DNA of 45,936 nt from an uncultured Desulfobacteraceae bacterium (GCA_913060875.1 CAJXSL010000024.1:1-45936); one strand, 5' to 3'. Shown: positions 26,869-35,391, counted from the stretch's first letter. The notes: a model not told the origin generated them from the letters alone. Numbers and translations: made by a program.

Positions 26869-27243
26869 ATGCCGAATGCCATTAAACTCTTGCTAGTGGA
26901 CGATGAAGTGGGGTTCGTCGACGTACTCAGCAAACGGCTGGCGAAACGCAACATGGCCGTGACGCCGGTCTACAGCGGAACCCAGGCGATTCAAACTTTG
27001 CGCAAACAGGATTTCGATGTGGCGGTTCTTGATTTGAAGCTGGAAGATATGGACGGTATCGAAATTCTCCGTATCTTCAAAAAGTTGGTACCGTCCATGC
27101 CGGTGATCATGCTGACCGGACACGGCTCGGAGCAGGCGGCGCGGGAAGGCATGGCCTGTGGTGCCTTCGACTACCTGACCAAACCCAGCGATCTTCAGGA
27201 TCTGGTTGCAAAGATCCAACAGGCTGTGCGCCAGGAGGCATAA
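26869..27243 (+). CDS. REC-only response regulator (module B, second)
   Basis: A minimal 124-aa receiver with acceptor Asp55 in VLDLKLEDMDG, Asp11-Asp12, MLTGHG and LTKPSD. Unlike its neighbours it ends right after the last helix, without the charged KIRxAR tail. The sequence around the acceptor (LKLEDMDG) departs from the KMPGMDG form. GGAGGAGGCAAT lies before the ATG. A 172-bp gap separates it from the previous receiver; I see no gene there. It may act as a phosphate sink or adaptor. Confidence 0.88.
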   Translation: MPNAIKLLLVDDEVGFVDVLSKRLAKRNMAVTPVYSGTQAIQTLRKQDFDVAVLDLKLEDMDGIEILRIFKKLVPSMPVIMLTGHGSEQAAREGMACGAFDYLTKPSDLQDLVAKIQQAVRQEA

Positions 27244-27244
27244 C

Positions 27245-27673
27245 ATGACCCAGATGCCCACCGTTCTTTTTGTCGATGATGAAGAGGATTATTTGAACAC
27301 CCTCATTAAACGGATGCGCAAACGGCAGGTGAATGCTTTCGGCGTTGGAAGTGGCGAAAAAGCGCTTGAACATTTGGCGTCCCATGCAACCGACGTCGTG
27401 GTGCTGGATGTGCGCATGCCGGGAATGGACGGCATCGAAACCCTGCGCAGGATCAAAGAGGTCGCGCCGCTTACGGAGGTGATCATGCTGACCGGTCACG
27501 CGAGCCTCGAGGTGGCCCGTGAAGGCATGGAACTCGGGGCCTTCGATTATTTGATGAAGCCGGTGGATATCGATGAGCTGTTATACAAAATGGAAGATGC
27601 CGCTCAAAAGAAAAATATTCAGGAGGAGAAGATCAAAACACTTGATGATTTGTTGACGAGCGATATCGCTTGA
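27245..27673 (+). CDS. REC-only response regulator (module B, third)
   Basis: A 142-aa receiver with acceptor Asp55 in VLDVRMPGMDG, Asp11-Asp12, MLTGHA and LMKPVD. It ends with a charged helix and EEKIKTLDDLL. The ATG at 27245 is separated by one base from the stop of the preceding receiver, and AGGAGG lies in the end of that gene, so the two are translationally coupled. It is the last gene before the palindromic element at 27709. Three receivers behind one kinase suggests branched phosphotransfer. Confidence 0.9.
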   Translation: MTQMPTVLFVDDEEDYLNTLIKRMRKRQVNAFGVGSGEKALEHLASHATDVVVLDVRMPGMDGIETLRRIKEVAPLTEVIMLTGHASLEVAREGMELGAFDYLMKPVDIDELLYKMEDAAQKKNIQEEKIKTLDDLLTSDIA

Positions 27674-27708
27674 ACTGGATAAGAAGAAAATGCGGGGATG
27701 GGATGAAT

Positions 27709-27852
27709 AGTGCCCATCCATAAATGGCATCTTTCGGCCCCTGGCGGCGTTCTCGCTCGTTTTCAATCCTCGAAATAGCGGGCTATTCCTCCGGTTGAAA
27801 ACGCGCTCGGGCCTTGCCAGGAACCAAAATCTACTATTTATGGACGGACACT
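27709..27852. mobile_element. MITE-like palindromic element (144 bp)
   Basis: Terminal inverted repeats AGTGCCCATCCATAAAT (27709-27725) and its complement at 27836-27852 match at 15 of 17 positions. Inner arms also pair: CCTGGC (27740) with GCCAGG (27816), CGTTTTCAA (27758) with TTGAAAACG (27795), and AATAGC (27774) with GCTATT (27782) around a 2-base tip. The whole element can fold as one long imperfect hairpin. TA flanks both ends (27708-27709 and 27852-27853), as for Tc1/IS630-derived MITEs. No transposase is encoded. It separates the receiver genes from the TauE gene. Confidence 0.75.
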
Positions 27853-27882
27853 AAATAACAATCAGGGGAGGAGAAAAGCACA

Positions 27883-29175
27883 ATGAACTTTTTCCGACAA
27901 TGGGGCCGGTTCATGATGGCGGGAACACGTGCCTTTGCCGAATGGGAATGCCGCAACGCGGAAACGATTCTAAACGATCGCAAAAGACTGCTGTTGATAG
28001 GGCTTTTGCTATTGCCGGTTCTTCTGGGCGGGGTCGTTTTTGCTGATCAGATCGGCAGTGCCTTGCCGGATCTTCTGGGGGGGAAAAAGGCCTACAGCCC
28101 GGCCTTTTACAGTACCGGTATTTTTATCGTGTCAATTCTCATCGGATTGGGCGCCGGGCTGATTACCGGATGCATTGGGGCCGGAGGGGGCTTTATCATT
28201 GCCCCTGCTCTGATGAGTGCCGGAATCAAGGGCATCCTGGCGGTCGGCACGGACTTGTTCCACATTTTTGCCAAGGCCATCATGGGGAGTGTCATCCATC
28301 GCAAATTGGGAAATGTCTCCGTACCATTGGCTGCCGTATTTCTACTCGGGGCCATCATCGGGGCAACGGTTGGGGGCGTGATCAACCGGGTTTTGTATGA
28401 GATCAATCCTGTGTTGAGCGACGCCTTCATTACCACTGTCTACGCGGGTATGCTCGGATTTTTGGGGATATACGCCATGATCGACTATCTCAACGCCCGC
28501 AAAGGAAGCTCCGCCGACGCGGGTGCTCACGGCGCCAAGGATGAGGGCGCCGAGATGGGCAGTCTGCCTAAAAAAATTCAGGGGTTGAAGATCCCGCCGG
28601 TGATCCGTTTCGACCACGATCTGGTTCCCGGAGGGCGCGGCATTTCCTGGGTGTTTCTCGTTCTCAGCGGCGCCCTGGTCGGTCTTGCCGCCGGTATTAT
28701 GGGGGTTGGCGGTGGATTCCTGACGTTTCCCATCTTCGTCTATGTGCTGGGGGTTTCCTCCATGACCACGGTGGGTACCGATATTTTCCAGATCGTGTTT
28801 ACCGCCGGATATGCCGCCATCAGCCAGTATGCGATATATGGCTTTATTTTCTACACCCTGGCAATGGGTATGCTCCTGGGGTCTCTGCTGGGTATCCAGG
28901 TGGGAGCGATGGTGACAAAAGTCGTCAAGGGCATCACCATCCGCGGGTTTTATGCCATGGCCGTACTGGCGGGCTTCGTCAACCGGATTTTCGCTCTTCC
29001 AGCCAAACTGGGTGAGATGGGGGTGCTGCCTATATCCCCCGGATTGGGTAAAACCCTGGATACCATCGGTGTCTGGGCCTTTTTTATCGTCATATCCGGT
29101 TTCGGAATATGGGTGATTGGGACCTTTCTGACCAATATCAACAGGTTGAAAGGAGAAGAGGAGGCGCATTCATGA
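27883..29175 (+). CDS. TauE/SafE family sulfite/anion permease
   Basis: A 430-aa polytopic membrane protein of the TauE/SafE (DUF81) family, which exports sulfite and small organosulfur anions. The two homologous halves each carry the family glycine-rich motif: LITGCIGAGGGFIIAPAL (~residues 93-110) and AAGIMGVGGGFLTFPIFV (~268-285). An amphipathic ~35-residue N-terminus precedes the first helix, and a soluble loop (~residues 205-245) separates the halves. GGGGAGGAG precedes the ATG. Its TGA overlaps the ATG of the next gene. The true substrate is unknown; in a sulfur-metabolising organism sulfite or a sulfonate is plausible. Confidence 0.85.
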   Translation: MNFFRQWGRFMMAGTRAFAEWECRNAETILNDRKRLLLIGLLLLPVLLGGVVFADQIGSALPDLLGGKKAYSPAFYSTGIFIVSILIGLGAGLITGCIGAGGGFIIAPALMSAGIKGILAVGTDLFHIFAKAIMGSVIHRKLGNVSVPLAAVFLLGAIIGATVGGVINRVLYEINPVLSDAFITTVYAGMLGFLGIYAMIDYLNARKGSSADAGAHGAKDEGAEMGSLPKKIQGLKIPPVIRFDHDLVPGGRGISWVFLVLSGALVGLAAGIMGVGGGFLTFPIFVYVLGVSSMTTVGTDIFQIVFTAGYAAISQYAIYGFIFYTLAMGMLLGSLLGIQVGAMVTKVVKGITIRGFYAMAVLAGFVNRIFALPAKLGEMGVLPISPGLGKTLDTIGVWAFFIVISGFGIWVIGTFLTNINRLKGEEEAHS

Positions 29176-29858
29176 TTGCAAAAAAAGGTGAATTCTACAG
29201 CGGCGCCGGCATGATGGGGGTTTTTGTGGTAGTCTTGGTCGTGATTTTTATGCCGATTTTCAATGGGCATAATGGTCTCAATTATCTCGATGCGCTTTAT
29301 AATTCCATTTCCAAAGGCTCCGCCTACTATATACCCCACATGCAGGAGGAGGCCCAACCTTTCGCTGGGACCGCATTTAAGGTTGATCTTGTTATGGCGG
29401 ATGAAACCCAGGCACGACAAAGCTCGCTTCTATTTCAGAAGGGGGGTGCCCTTGTAAACGTAAATGGACCGAATCTTGCCGTTGATGGCGATCTGGGAAA
29501 AATACTAGCTGTTTGTCTTGCCGATGCCGACCTCATGTATCACAACAACGGCAGCGATGTGGCCGCCAAGTACGGCTACGGCGAGCGGCAGGTGCTATAC
29601 AACTGGTGGGCCGCCAATAACGCCATGGAAAATGATTTGAAGCGTCAGAAACAGTTCAAAGCGGCCAAGATTGTGGCCACGGTCAATAAAAAGGCGGTGG
29701 AAACAGCATACAACTACTACCAGATCGAGGCTCAAAAAATATCGGAGCGGTATGGCATTGTCACTTTCTCTCTGATTTTCTACGTGGTCTATACGCTCTG
29801 GTACGGATTTGCCATCATGTTTCTTTTTGAAGGATGGGGTTTGCGCCTCGAGCATTGA
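29172..29858 (+). CDS. Conserved membrane protein of unknown function, coupled to the TauE gene
   Basis: A 228-aa protein I do not recognise by name. One membrane helix lies near the N-terminus (MMGVFVVVLVVIFMPIF) and a second near the C-terminus (FSLIFYVVYTLWYGFAIMFLF); the ~150 residues between are soluble and probably extracytoplasmic, with aromatic and charged helices (YGERQVLYNWWAANNAM). The start overlaps the stop of the TauE gene by 4 bp, so it is likely an accessory subunit or partner of that permease. GGAGAAGAGGAG lies before the ATG. The terminator at 29939 ends this unit. Confidence 0.75.
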   Translation: MIAKKGEFYSGAGMMGVFVVVLVVIFMPIFNGHNGLNYLDALYNSISKGSAYYIPHMQEEAQPFAGTAFKVDLVMADETQARQSSLLFQKGGALVNVNGPNLAVDGDLGKILAVCLADADLMYHNNGSDVAAKYGYGERQVLYNWWAANNAMENDLKRQKQFKAAKIVATVNKKAVETAYNYYQIEAQKISERYGIVTFSLIFYVVYTLWYGFAIMFLFEGWGLRLEH

Positions 29859-29938
29859 CGCCAATGCATCAAGTGGCAGGGGGGCGGCCGAGACGTCATG
29901 CGGAGGGGTGCCTTAATGTCGAACCCCTGTCAACCAAG

Positions 29939-29981
29939 AAGGCCGGCGGCAGAGGGCATTGTTCTCTTCCCCGGCCTTTTT
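29939..29981 (+). terminator. Intrinsic terminator after the TauE unit
   Basis: AAGGCCGG (29939-29946) pairs with CCGGCCTT (29971-29978), with an inner AGAG/CTCT pair and a short T-run to 29981. It ends the TauE-membrane protein unit, 200 bp before the PEP-utilising protein gene. The remainder of the gap 29859-30183 shows nothing else. Confidence 0.8.
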
Positions 29982-30183
29982 AAGTTTCAAGGGAGAAAAC
30001 CCAGGTTTAACCGCCGGGACCATTACATTGCCGGGCGCCCAACGGAAATGCTAGCCTTAAACCATATCAACCTGGCGCCCGGTGGCCATTGATGCACAGG
30101 CCAGGAAGGGCAACCATGGCGGCGGGGAAGACTCGGAGCGGACCAGGGTATCACGATGATCAGCTGCAAGGCCGGCCATTGCC

Positions 30184-32808
30184 ATGATTTTTATTAAACG
30201 GATTGCCGATAAAATATTGAAAACCACGGCGGATAGGGAAAGCCCTGATGTGGATCACCTCCGGCTGGTTTTTCGGGAGCGTTACGCCCATTTCAAGCAA
30301 TTGATCCGTGCCAACAACAAGGCACTTGAAGTCATGGGAGAAATCGAGTCCGTTCTTCAAGGGGATCGGCCTTTTGGCATGGCCTTTGTGCGCGCCTGCG
30401 CCACAACCGCCTCGGTGAGCGTCATGCATATGGTGGAGAACCTGCAACGGCTCGCACCCGGTAAATATCTTTCGCTTTCCGAACGTCTCAATGCCATCAG
30501 CCGCCAGATCGATGCGACGCTTCACTCGGGAAGAGAGCATCGGGATCGCCGACTTGTGATCGTCTTGAAAGACATCGATATAGACATGGTCGATCTTGTG
30601 GGCAGCAAGATGGCCAACCTCGGTGAAATCAAAAACAAACTGGGATTGGCCGTGCCAGACGGCTTTGTGGTTACGGCCAGCGCCTATGAGCACTTTATCG
30701 ACCACAATGATCTCAAGATCGAAATCAACCGTTTGATGCAGTCGGCGGATTTGAACGACATGGAGAACCTCTATCGCCTGCATGCCCGGCTGAACAACCT
30801 GATTGTCCAGGCCGATATCCCCCCGGAGCTTGCGACTGCGATTCGCGAAGCCTGGCATGGCATGGCCGTCAGCGGCGGCCGGGACATGACCGCCGCCATG
30901 CGCAGCAGTGCCCTTGGCGAGGATGAGAAGGGCAGTTCTTTTGCGGGATTGCACCACTCCGAGCTGAATGTAAGTGGGGATCATCTTCTCGATGCCTACA
31001 AGCAAATCCTGGCCAGCAAGTACAGTCTCCCGGCCATAACCTATCGACTCAACAAAGGGTTCCGGGATGACGACATTGCCATGTGCGTGGGGTGCCTGAC
31101 CATGCTGGATCCCATGGCCGGAGGGGTGATGTATTCGCGTAACCCGTTTGATCGCCAGGACGCCAGCGTTGTGATCAATGCGGCCTGGGGACTTCCCAAG
31201 GCGGTGGTGGACGGCTCGGTGGACGGGGATTTTTTTACGGTCGATCGCGAAGCGCCCATGACAATTCAAACACGGGAAATACGCGTGAAGTCCCGTAAAT
31301 ATGCGTGCTATCCGGAAGAAGGCGTCTGCCGTCTGGATATCACCGATGACGGCCTGCAGCGACAGGCCTCCCTCACCGATGCCCAGGTGCTGGCGCTTTC
31401 GGCCATGGCGATCCAGCTGGAAGATCACTACGGCGCCCCCCTGGATATCGAATGGGCTATCGATCAGCAGGGTGCCATTGTTATCCTTCAATGCCGGCCC
31501 CTGCAACAAATGGACCCGGCCAGGCAAACGACACTATCGTATGCCAGGCCGGCATCCAACGACTGCATTCTCGCCGAAGGCGGGACCACCGCCTGCCCGG
31601 GGATCGGCGTCGGCCTTGTGCATCGCGTGGACAGTGGCCTGGACATGCTGTCATTTCCCCAAGGCGCAATTCTGCTGACCCGTGAAGCCCATCCACGATG
31701 GGCCCCGCTGCTGACCCGTGCCGCCGGCATTGTCACCGGACACGGCAGTTTCACGGGACACTTGGCCAATGTGGCCCGGGAGTTCGCCCGACCCGCCCTT
31801 TTTGGTCTTTCGGGGGCGCTTGACAAACTGCGCCCAGGCACGCTCATCACCCTGGACGCAGGCGGTCGGGTTGTCTACAAGGGTCGGATAGAGGCGCTGC
31901 TTGCGTCGGACAAACCCAAGACTAGCTTAATGACCGGAAGCCCCATCCATGGAACCTTAACAGCCGTCAGTCGTTTGATTGTGCCTTTGAATTTACTGGA
32001 TCCGGATGGCCCCGGGTTCACCCCGTCCCATTGTCGGACGCTGCATGATATTACCCGCTTCGTTCATGAAAAATCGGTTCACGAGATGTTTCACTTTGGC
32101 CGGGATCATCATTTCAACGAACGGTCAAGCAAGCAGCTTTACTATCATGCCCCCATGCAATGGTGGATTCTGAATTTGGATGATGGTTTCATCGATGAAG
32201 TGAAGGGCAAGTACATTCGACTCGACAATATCGCCTCAATACCCATGCGGGCGTTCTGGGACGGTTTTGCCGCCATCCCCTGGGATGGCCCGCCCGCCCT
32301 TGACGGAAAGGGGCTGATGGCCGTCATGTTTCAATCCACCGCCAACCCGGCCCTGGCACCCGGGGTACGCTCCCGCTATGCGGAGCGCAACTATTTTATG
32401 ATTTCTAAAAACTACTGCAATCTCAACTCCCGTCTGGGCTACCATTTTTCGACGCTTGAAGCGCTGGTCAGCGAGCGCACTTCTGAAAATTACATCGGGT
32501 TCCAATTCAAAGGCGGTGCGGCCGATGACCGCCGACGTCGGAAACGCATCCACTTTATCGCGGACTTGTTGGAAACGCACAATTTCCGGGTGCAGGTAAA
32601 GGAGGACAACCTGATGGCCCGGATCGAAGGGTTTGAAATCGGTTACATGCTGGACCGGTTGAAGATCCTGGGTTATCTGACCCTGCATACCCGCCAGTTG
32701 GACATGATCATGACGAATCCTGCCGCGGTCGAGCATTACCGTCAAAAAATTCAAAAAGATCTCCGAAACATGCTTGGTAAGGCGGGGGATGACGCTGCTC
32801 CCCTCTAA
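30184..32808 (+). CDS. PEP/pyruvate-binding phosphotransfer protein with non-canonical C-terminus
   Basis: An 874-aa protein related to PEP synthase and pyruvate phosphate dikinase. Residues 1-120 are a helical extension. Residues ~125-440 form the nucleotide/pyruvate-binding domain (DLVGSKMANLGE, AMRSSALGEDEKGSSFAGLH, AGGVMYSRNPFD, LDIEWAID). Residues ~490-580 are the swivelling phosphohistidine domain, with His526 in GSFTGHLANVAREFARP at the catalytic position. The expected PEP-binding TIM barrel is absent. Instead residues ~590-874 are an unrelated alpha/beta region (HFGRDHHF, NYFMISKNYCNL, YIGFQFKGGAADDRRRRKR). It may phosphorylate something other than pyruvate. The start at 30184 has no clear Shine-Dalgarno site. 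Confidence 0.8.
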   Translation: MIFIKRIADKILKTTADRESPDVDHLRLVFRERYAHFKQLIRANNKALEVMGEIESVLQGDRPFGMAFVRACATTASVSVMHMVENLQRLAPGKYLSLSERLNAISRQIDATLHSGREHRDRRLVIVLKDIDIDMVDLVGSKMANLGEIKNKLGLAVPDGFVVTASAYEHFIDHNDLKIEINRLMQSADLNDMENLYRLHARLNNLIVQADIPPELATAIREAWHGMAVSGGRDMTAAMRSSALGEDEKGSSFAGLHHSELNVSGDHLLDAYKQILASKYSLPAITYRLNKGFRDDDIAMCVGCLTMLDPMAGGVMYSRNPFDRQDASVVINAAWGLPKAVVDGSVDGDFFTVDREAPMTIQTREIRVKSRKYACYPEEGVCRLDITDDGLQRQASLTDAQVLALSAMAIQLEDHYGAPLDIEWAIDQQGAIVILQCRPLQQMDPARQTTLSYARPASNDCILAEGGTTACPGIGVGLVHRVDSGLDMLSFPQGAILLTREAHPRWAPLLTRAAGIVTGHGSFTGHLANVAREFARPALFGLSGALDKLRPGTLITLDAGGRVVYKGRIEALLASDKPKTSLMTGSPIHGTLTAVSRLIVPLNLLDPDGPGFTPSHCRTLHDITRFVHEKSVHEMFHFGRDHHFNERSSKQLYYHAPMQWWILNLDDGFIDEVKGKYIRLDNIASIPMRAFWDGFAAIPWDGPPALDGKGLMAVMFQSTANPALAPGVRSRYAERNYFMISKNYCNLNSRLGYHFSTLEALVSERTSENYIGFQFKGGAADDRRRRKRIHFIADLLETHNFRVQVKEDNLMARIEGFEIGYMLDRLKILGYLTLHTRQLDMIMTNPAAVEHYRQKIQKDLRNMLGKAGDDAAPL

Positions 32809-32929
32809 TTCGCCAAGCAGTGCCGCCCCTTCAGCGCATATTGCCGTCACTCCCGACGCATTTTACCTTTCCGAATAGGCAGCTCTGAGGGATCCCGCCT
32901 TTCTCTTCCCGCAAAAAGAATTTTCGCAA

Positions 32930-32946
32930 TGTAAAAAAAAACGACA
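32930..32946 (+). promoter_or_regulatory. Upstream activator element, copy 3
   Basis: TGTAAAAAAAAACGACA keeps the TGTAAAAAAA and GACA ends of copies 1 and 2 and differs in the three bases between. It lies 94 bp before the sigma-54 promoter at 33041. Confidence 0.6.
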
Positions 32947-33040
32947 GAATTCCTGATTTTCTCAAGCCGACCTAACTTGCAAGATTGCAAATATGGTTGA
33001 ATATCGAACGGTTAAGCGGTGAAAGAAAGACGGAGAGTGG

Positions 33041-33056
33041 TGGCATATATATTGCT
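33041..33056 (+). promoter_or_regulatory. Sigma-54 promoter of the module C kinase operon
   Basis: TGGCATATATATTGCT matches the -24/-12 consensus with GG-N10-GC spacing. Transcription should start near 33067, ~85 bp before the GTG start of the kinase. The gap 32809-33151 holds only this promoter and its upstream element. Confidence 0.8.
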
Positions 33057-33151
33057 AAAAAAGATTTCAACGCTACCCTAAGCTTTTCTTCTTCAGACCC
33101 GGAAGAGATTATGGCGCCCAGGCATTCATCGTCAAGGAAGAGGTACCGCGG

Positions 33152-34849
33152 GTGAATCAGAATCGCCACAATTCCATTCGCAGAACCATTTTGACGTGCA
33201 TGATCCTTGTGCCGGTGGTTCCCTTCTTATTGATCTTGGTCGTGGGTTTCTATCATTTCAAAGTTTCGCTTGAATCCCGAACCGTAAAAAATATGCAGCG
33301 GATCGCGATGGACCACCGGGAGATCATCGATGCGTTTCTTGAAGAGCGGGTCAATGATCTGGAATTCATTCACGCATCCTACACGTTTGATGCCTTGCGT
33401 CGCCACCAGACGCTGCAGAAAGTATTCTCATGGCTGCAATTGGCGTCCAATGCCTACACCGACCTGGGCATATTTGATGCCCAGGGAATGCATGTGGCCT
33501 ATCGCGGTCCCTATCCGTTGACCGGTAAAATATATAAGGACGCGCCCTGGTTTAAGGAAGTCATCAAACATGGCGTCTATATAAGCGATGTCTTTCTGGG
33601 GTTTCGACAGACACCGCACTTTGTGGTGGCGGTCGCCCGGGACAGTGACCAGGGACGCTGGGTCCTGCGTGCCACGATTGACAGCCAGAAATTCAATACC
33701 CTGGTGGGTGGTGTGCAAATCGGACAGACCGGTGAAGCCTATATCCTCAATGCGAATGGTGTGCTGCAGACAACAAGGCGATCCGGCGGTCGTCCGATGG
33801 AAGCCCCCGAGGACGCCATCCACCTGGGACACCGGCAGCATGCGGTTGATGTGGCCCACCAGACGTTTTTTTCCCAAGGCAAATATCTTTATGCGGTCGT
33901 TCCCCTCAAAGGCGGGGCGTGGATATTGTTCGTGCGACAGGACAAGGCCGATGCTTTCCGGGCTCTCCGGGTGACGATCTATGCCACCGCCTTGATTTGT
34001 CTTCTCGGGGGTTCCCTGATCGTTTTTGCTGCTGTTTACCTGACGAATCGAATCGTGAACCGCATGGAAAAAATGGATGCGGAAAAAGCCCAGTTGGGCC
34101 AACAACTCATCAGCGCCAGTCGGCTTGCGGAATTGGGCGAGATGGCGGCGGGCTTTGCCCATGAAATCAACAATCCGCTTCAAATCATTAAAAGCGAACA
34201 TGCGTTGATCGAGGCGCTGCTGGAGGATTTGAAAGATGACAACGGCTTGATGGCCTCGCCAACCTTGGCGGAACTGGATGAATCCATGGGGCAGGTGAAT
34301 CTCCAAATTTCGCGCTGCGCCAGAATAACCCAGGCCATTTTAAAGTTCGGGCGTCAGAGCGAACCCACCGTCGAAACCATCGACCTGCGGAAATACATCC
34401 CCGAGGTCATTCAAATGGTGGCCAATAAAGCCAGCGTGCATGGCATTGCCGTGGTTCAGGATCTTGTCGCAGAGACGGCGCATGTAAAAGGGGATCCGGC
34501 CCAGCTTCAGCAGGTCCTCATCAATCTTTTCAATAATGCCATGGATGCCATTTTGACCCGACATGGGTCGTCCGGAGGTGAATTACGTGTCGCCATCCAG
34601 CCGGCGGGAAATGGAGCGGTTGAAATTAACGTTGCCGACAACGGTTGCGGTATCGATACCGGAAATCTTCCCAAAGTCTTTTCCCCATTTTTTACCACCA
34701 AGCCCGTTGGCGAGGGCACAGGTCTGGGGCTATCCGTATGCTACGGCATTATCGACGGCATGGGGGGGACGATGGAAGTGCAAAGCGAACAGGGCAGCGG
34801 TACGGTTTTTACGATTCATCTGCCGGTGGACACTCCCAATGGAGGGTGA
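33152..34849 (+). CDS. Cache-domain sensor histidine kinase (module C)
   Basis: A 565-aa paralogue of the kinases at 24486 and 41337. Membrane helices at residues ~14-35 and ~270-295 bracket a double-Cache sensor with the shared signature DLGIFDAQGMHVAYRGPY, PWFKEVIK, SDVFLGFRQTPHFVVAV and AYILNANG. The core has phospho-acceptor His337 in GFAHEINNP, N box NLFNNAMDAI, DNGCGID and GTGLGLS. The start is GTG 33152, with GAGG 8 bp upstream. It is transcribed from the sigma-54 promoter at 33041 and followed by a receiver gene and an SLC13 transporter, suggesting that the kinase senses the carried substrate or a related acid. Confidence 0.9.
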   Translation: MNQNRHNSIRRTILTCMILVPVVPFLLILVVGFYHFKVSLESRTVKNMQRIAMDHREIIDAFLEERVNDLEFIHASYTFDALRRHQTLQKVFSWLQLASNAYTDLGIFDAQGMHVAYRGPYPLTGKIYKDAPWFKEVIKHGVYISDVFLGFRQTPHFVVAVARDSDQGRWVLRATIDSQKFNTLVGGVQIGQTGEAYILNANGVLQTTRRSGGRPMEAPEDAIHLGHRQHAVDVAHQTFFSQGKYLYAVVPLKGGAWILFVRQDKADAFRALRVTIYATALICLLGGSLIVFAAVYLTNRIVNRMEKMDAEKAQLGQQLISASRLAELGEMAAGFAHEINNPLQIIKSEHALIEALLEDLKDDNGLMASPTLAELDESMGQVNLQISRCARITQAILKFGRQSEPTVETIDLRKYIPEVIQMVANKASVHGIAVVQDLVAETAHVKGDPAQLQQVLINLFNNAMDAILTRHGSSGGELRVAIQPAGNGAVEINVADNGCGIDTGNLPKVFSPFFTTKPVGEGTGLGLSVCYGIIDGMGGTMEVQSEQGSGTVFTIHLPVDTPNGG

Positions 34850-34944
34850 GGGCTTTTCAGGCATTTGGCCGACAATGTTTTTGGGGAACATCGATACGAA
34901 TTCGACACCAATCGCGACGGTGCAATGAGGGAAGGGAGAAGGGT

Positions 34945-35391
34945 ATGGAAACGATGCAACTTATGCTTGTGGACGACGAGGAACGATTTCTTTCGACGAC
35001 AAAGAAACTCCTTGAACGTGAGGGGTATAGCGTTCTGACCGCTACCGATGGTTCCCAGGCACTGGAAATGTTGCGTCGGAAAAGGGTTCATGTCGTCATC
35101 TTGGATGTCAAAATGCCCGGAATGGATGGCAATGAAATACTTGTCCAGATCAAGCGCCAGTATCCCATGACAGAAGTCATCATGCTGACGGGTCATGCCA
35201 CTGTCGCGTCGGCCGTGGACGGGCTGAAGTCCGGGGCCAGCGATTATTTGATGAAACCCATTGATGTCCATGATCTCATTGCCAAGGCCGAAGAAGCCTT
35301 TTCCCGGCGGCAAGGGCTGGAGACGAAAATACGGGTGGCGCGCATGCGCCATTTGATGAAGTCACCGCGTGAGATCATTCAGGAAAACTAA
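34945..35391 (+). CDS. REC-only response regulator (module C)
   Basis: A 148-aa receiver with acceptor Asp54 in VILDVKMPGMDG, Asp10-Asp11, MLTGHA and LMKPID, then a charged tail (TKIRVARMRHLMKSP) like those at 26247 and 43022. Its first helix reads TTKKLLERE, a variant shared with the REC-CBS protein at 38150. GGGAGAAGGGT precedes the ATG. It lies 95 bp after the module C kinase and 54 bp before the SLC13 gene. Without an output domain it probably works by protein contact or as an intermediate in a relay. Confidence 0.9.
   Translation: METMQLMLVDDEERFLSTTKKLLEREGYSVLTATDGSQALEMLRRKRVHVVILDVKMPGMDGNEILVQIKRQYPMTEVIMLTGHATVASAVDGLKSGASDYLMKPIDVHDLIAKAEEAFSRRQGLETKIRVARMRHLMKSPREIIQEN

Noticed and set aside
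27741-27756. Sigma-54-like TGGCGGCGTTCTCGCT inside the MITE-like element
   Set aside because: The GG-N10-GC spacing fits, but the remaining consensus bases do not and no upstream element precedes it; it is explained by the palindrome arms.
30160-31527. 455-codon minus-strand open frame opposite the PEP-utilising protein
   Set aside because: The plus strand encodes clear PPDK-type motifs; the reverse frame is a shadow with no family resemblance or ribosome-binding site.
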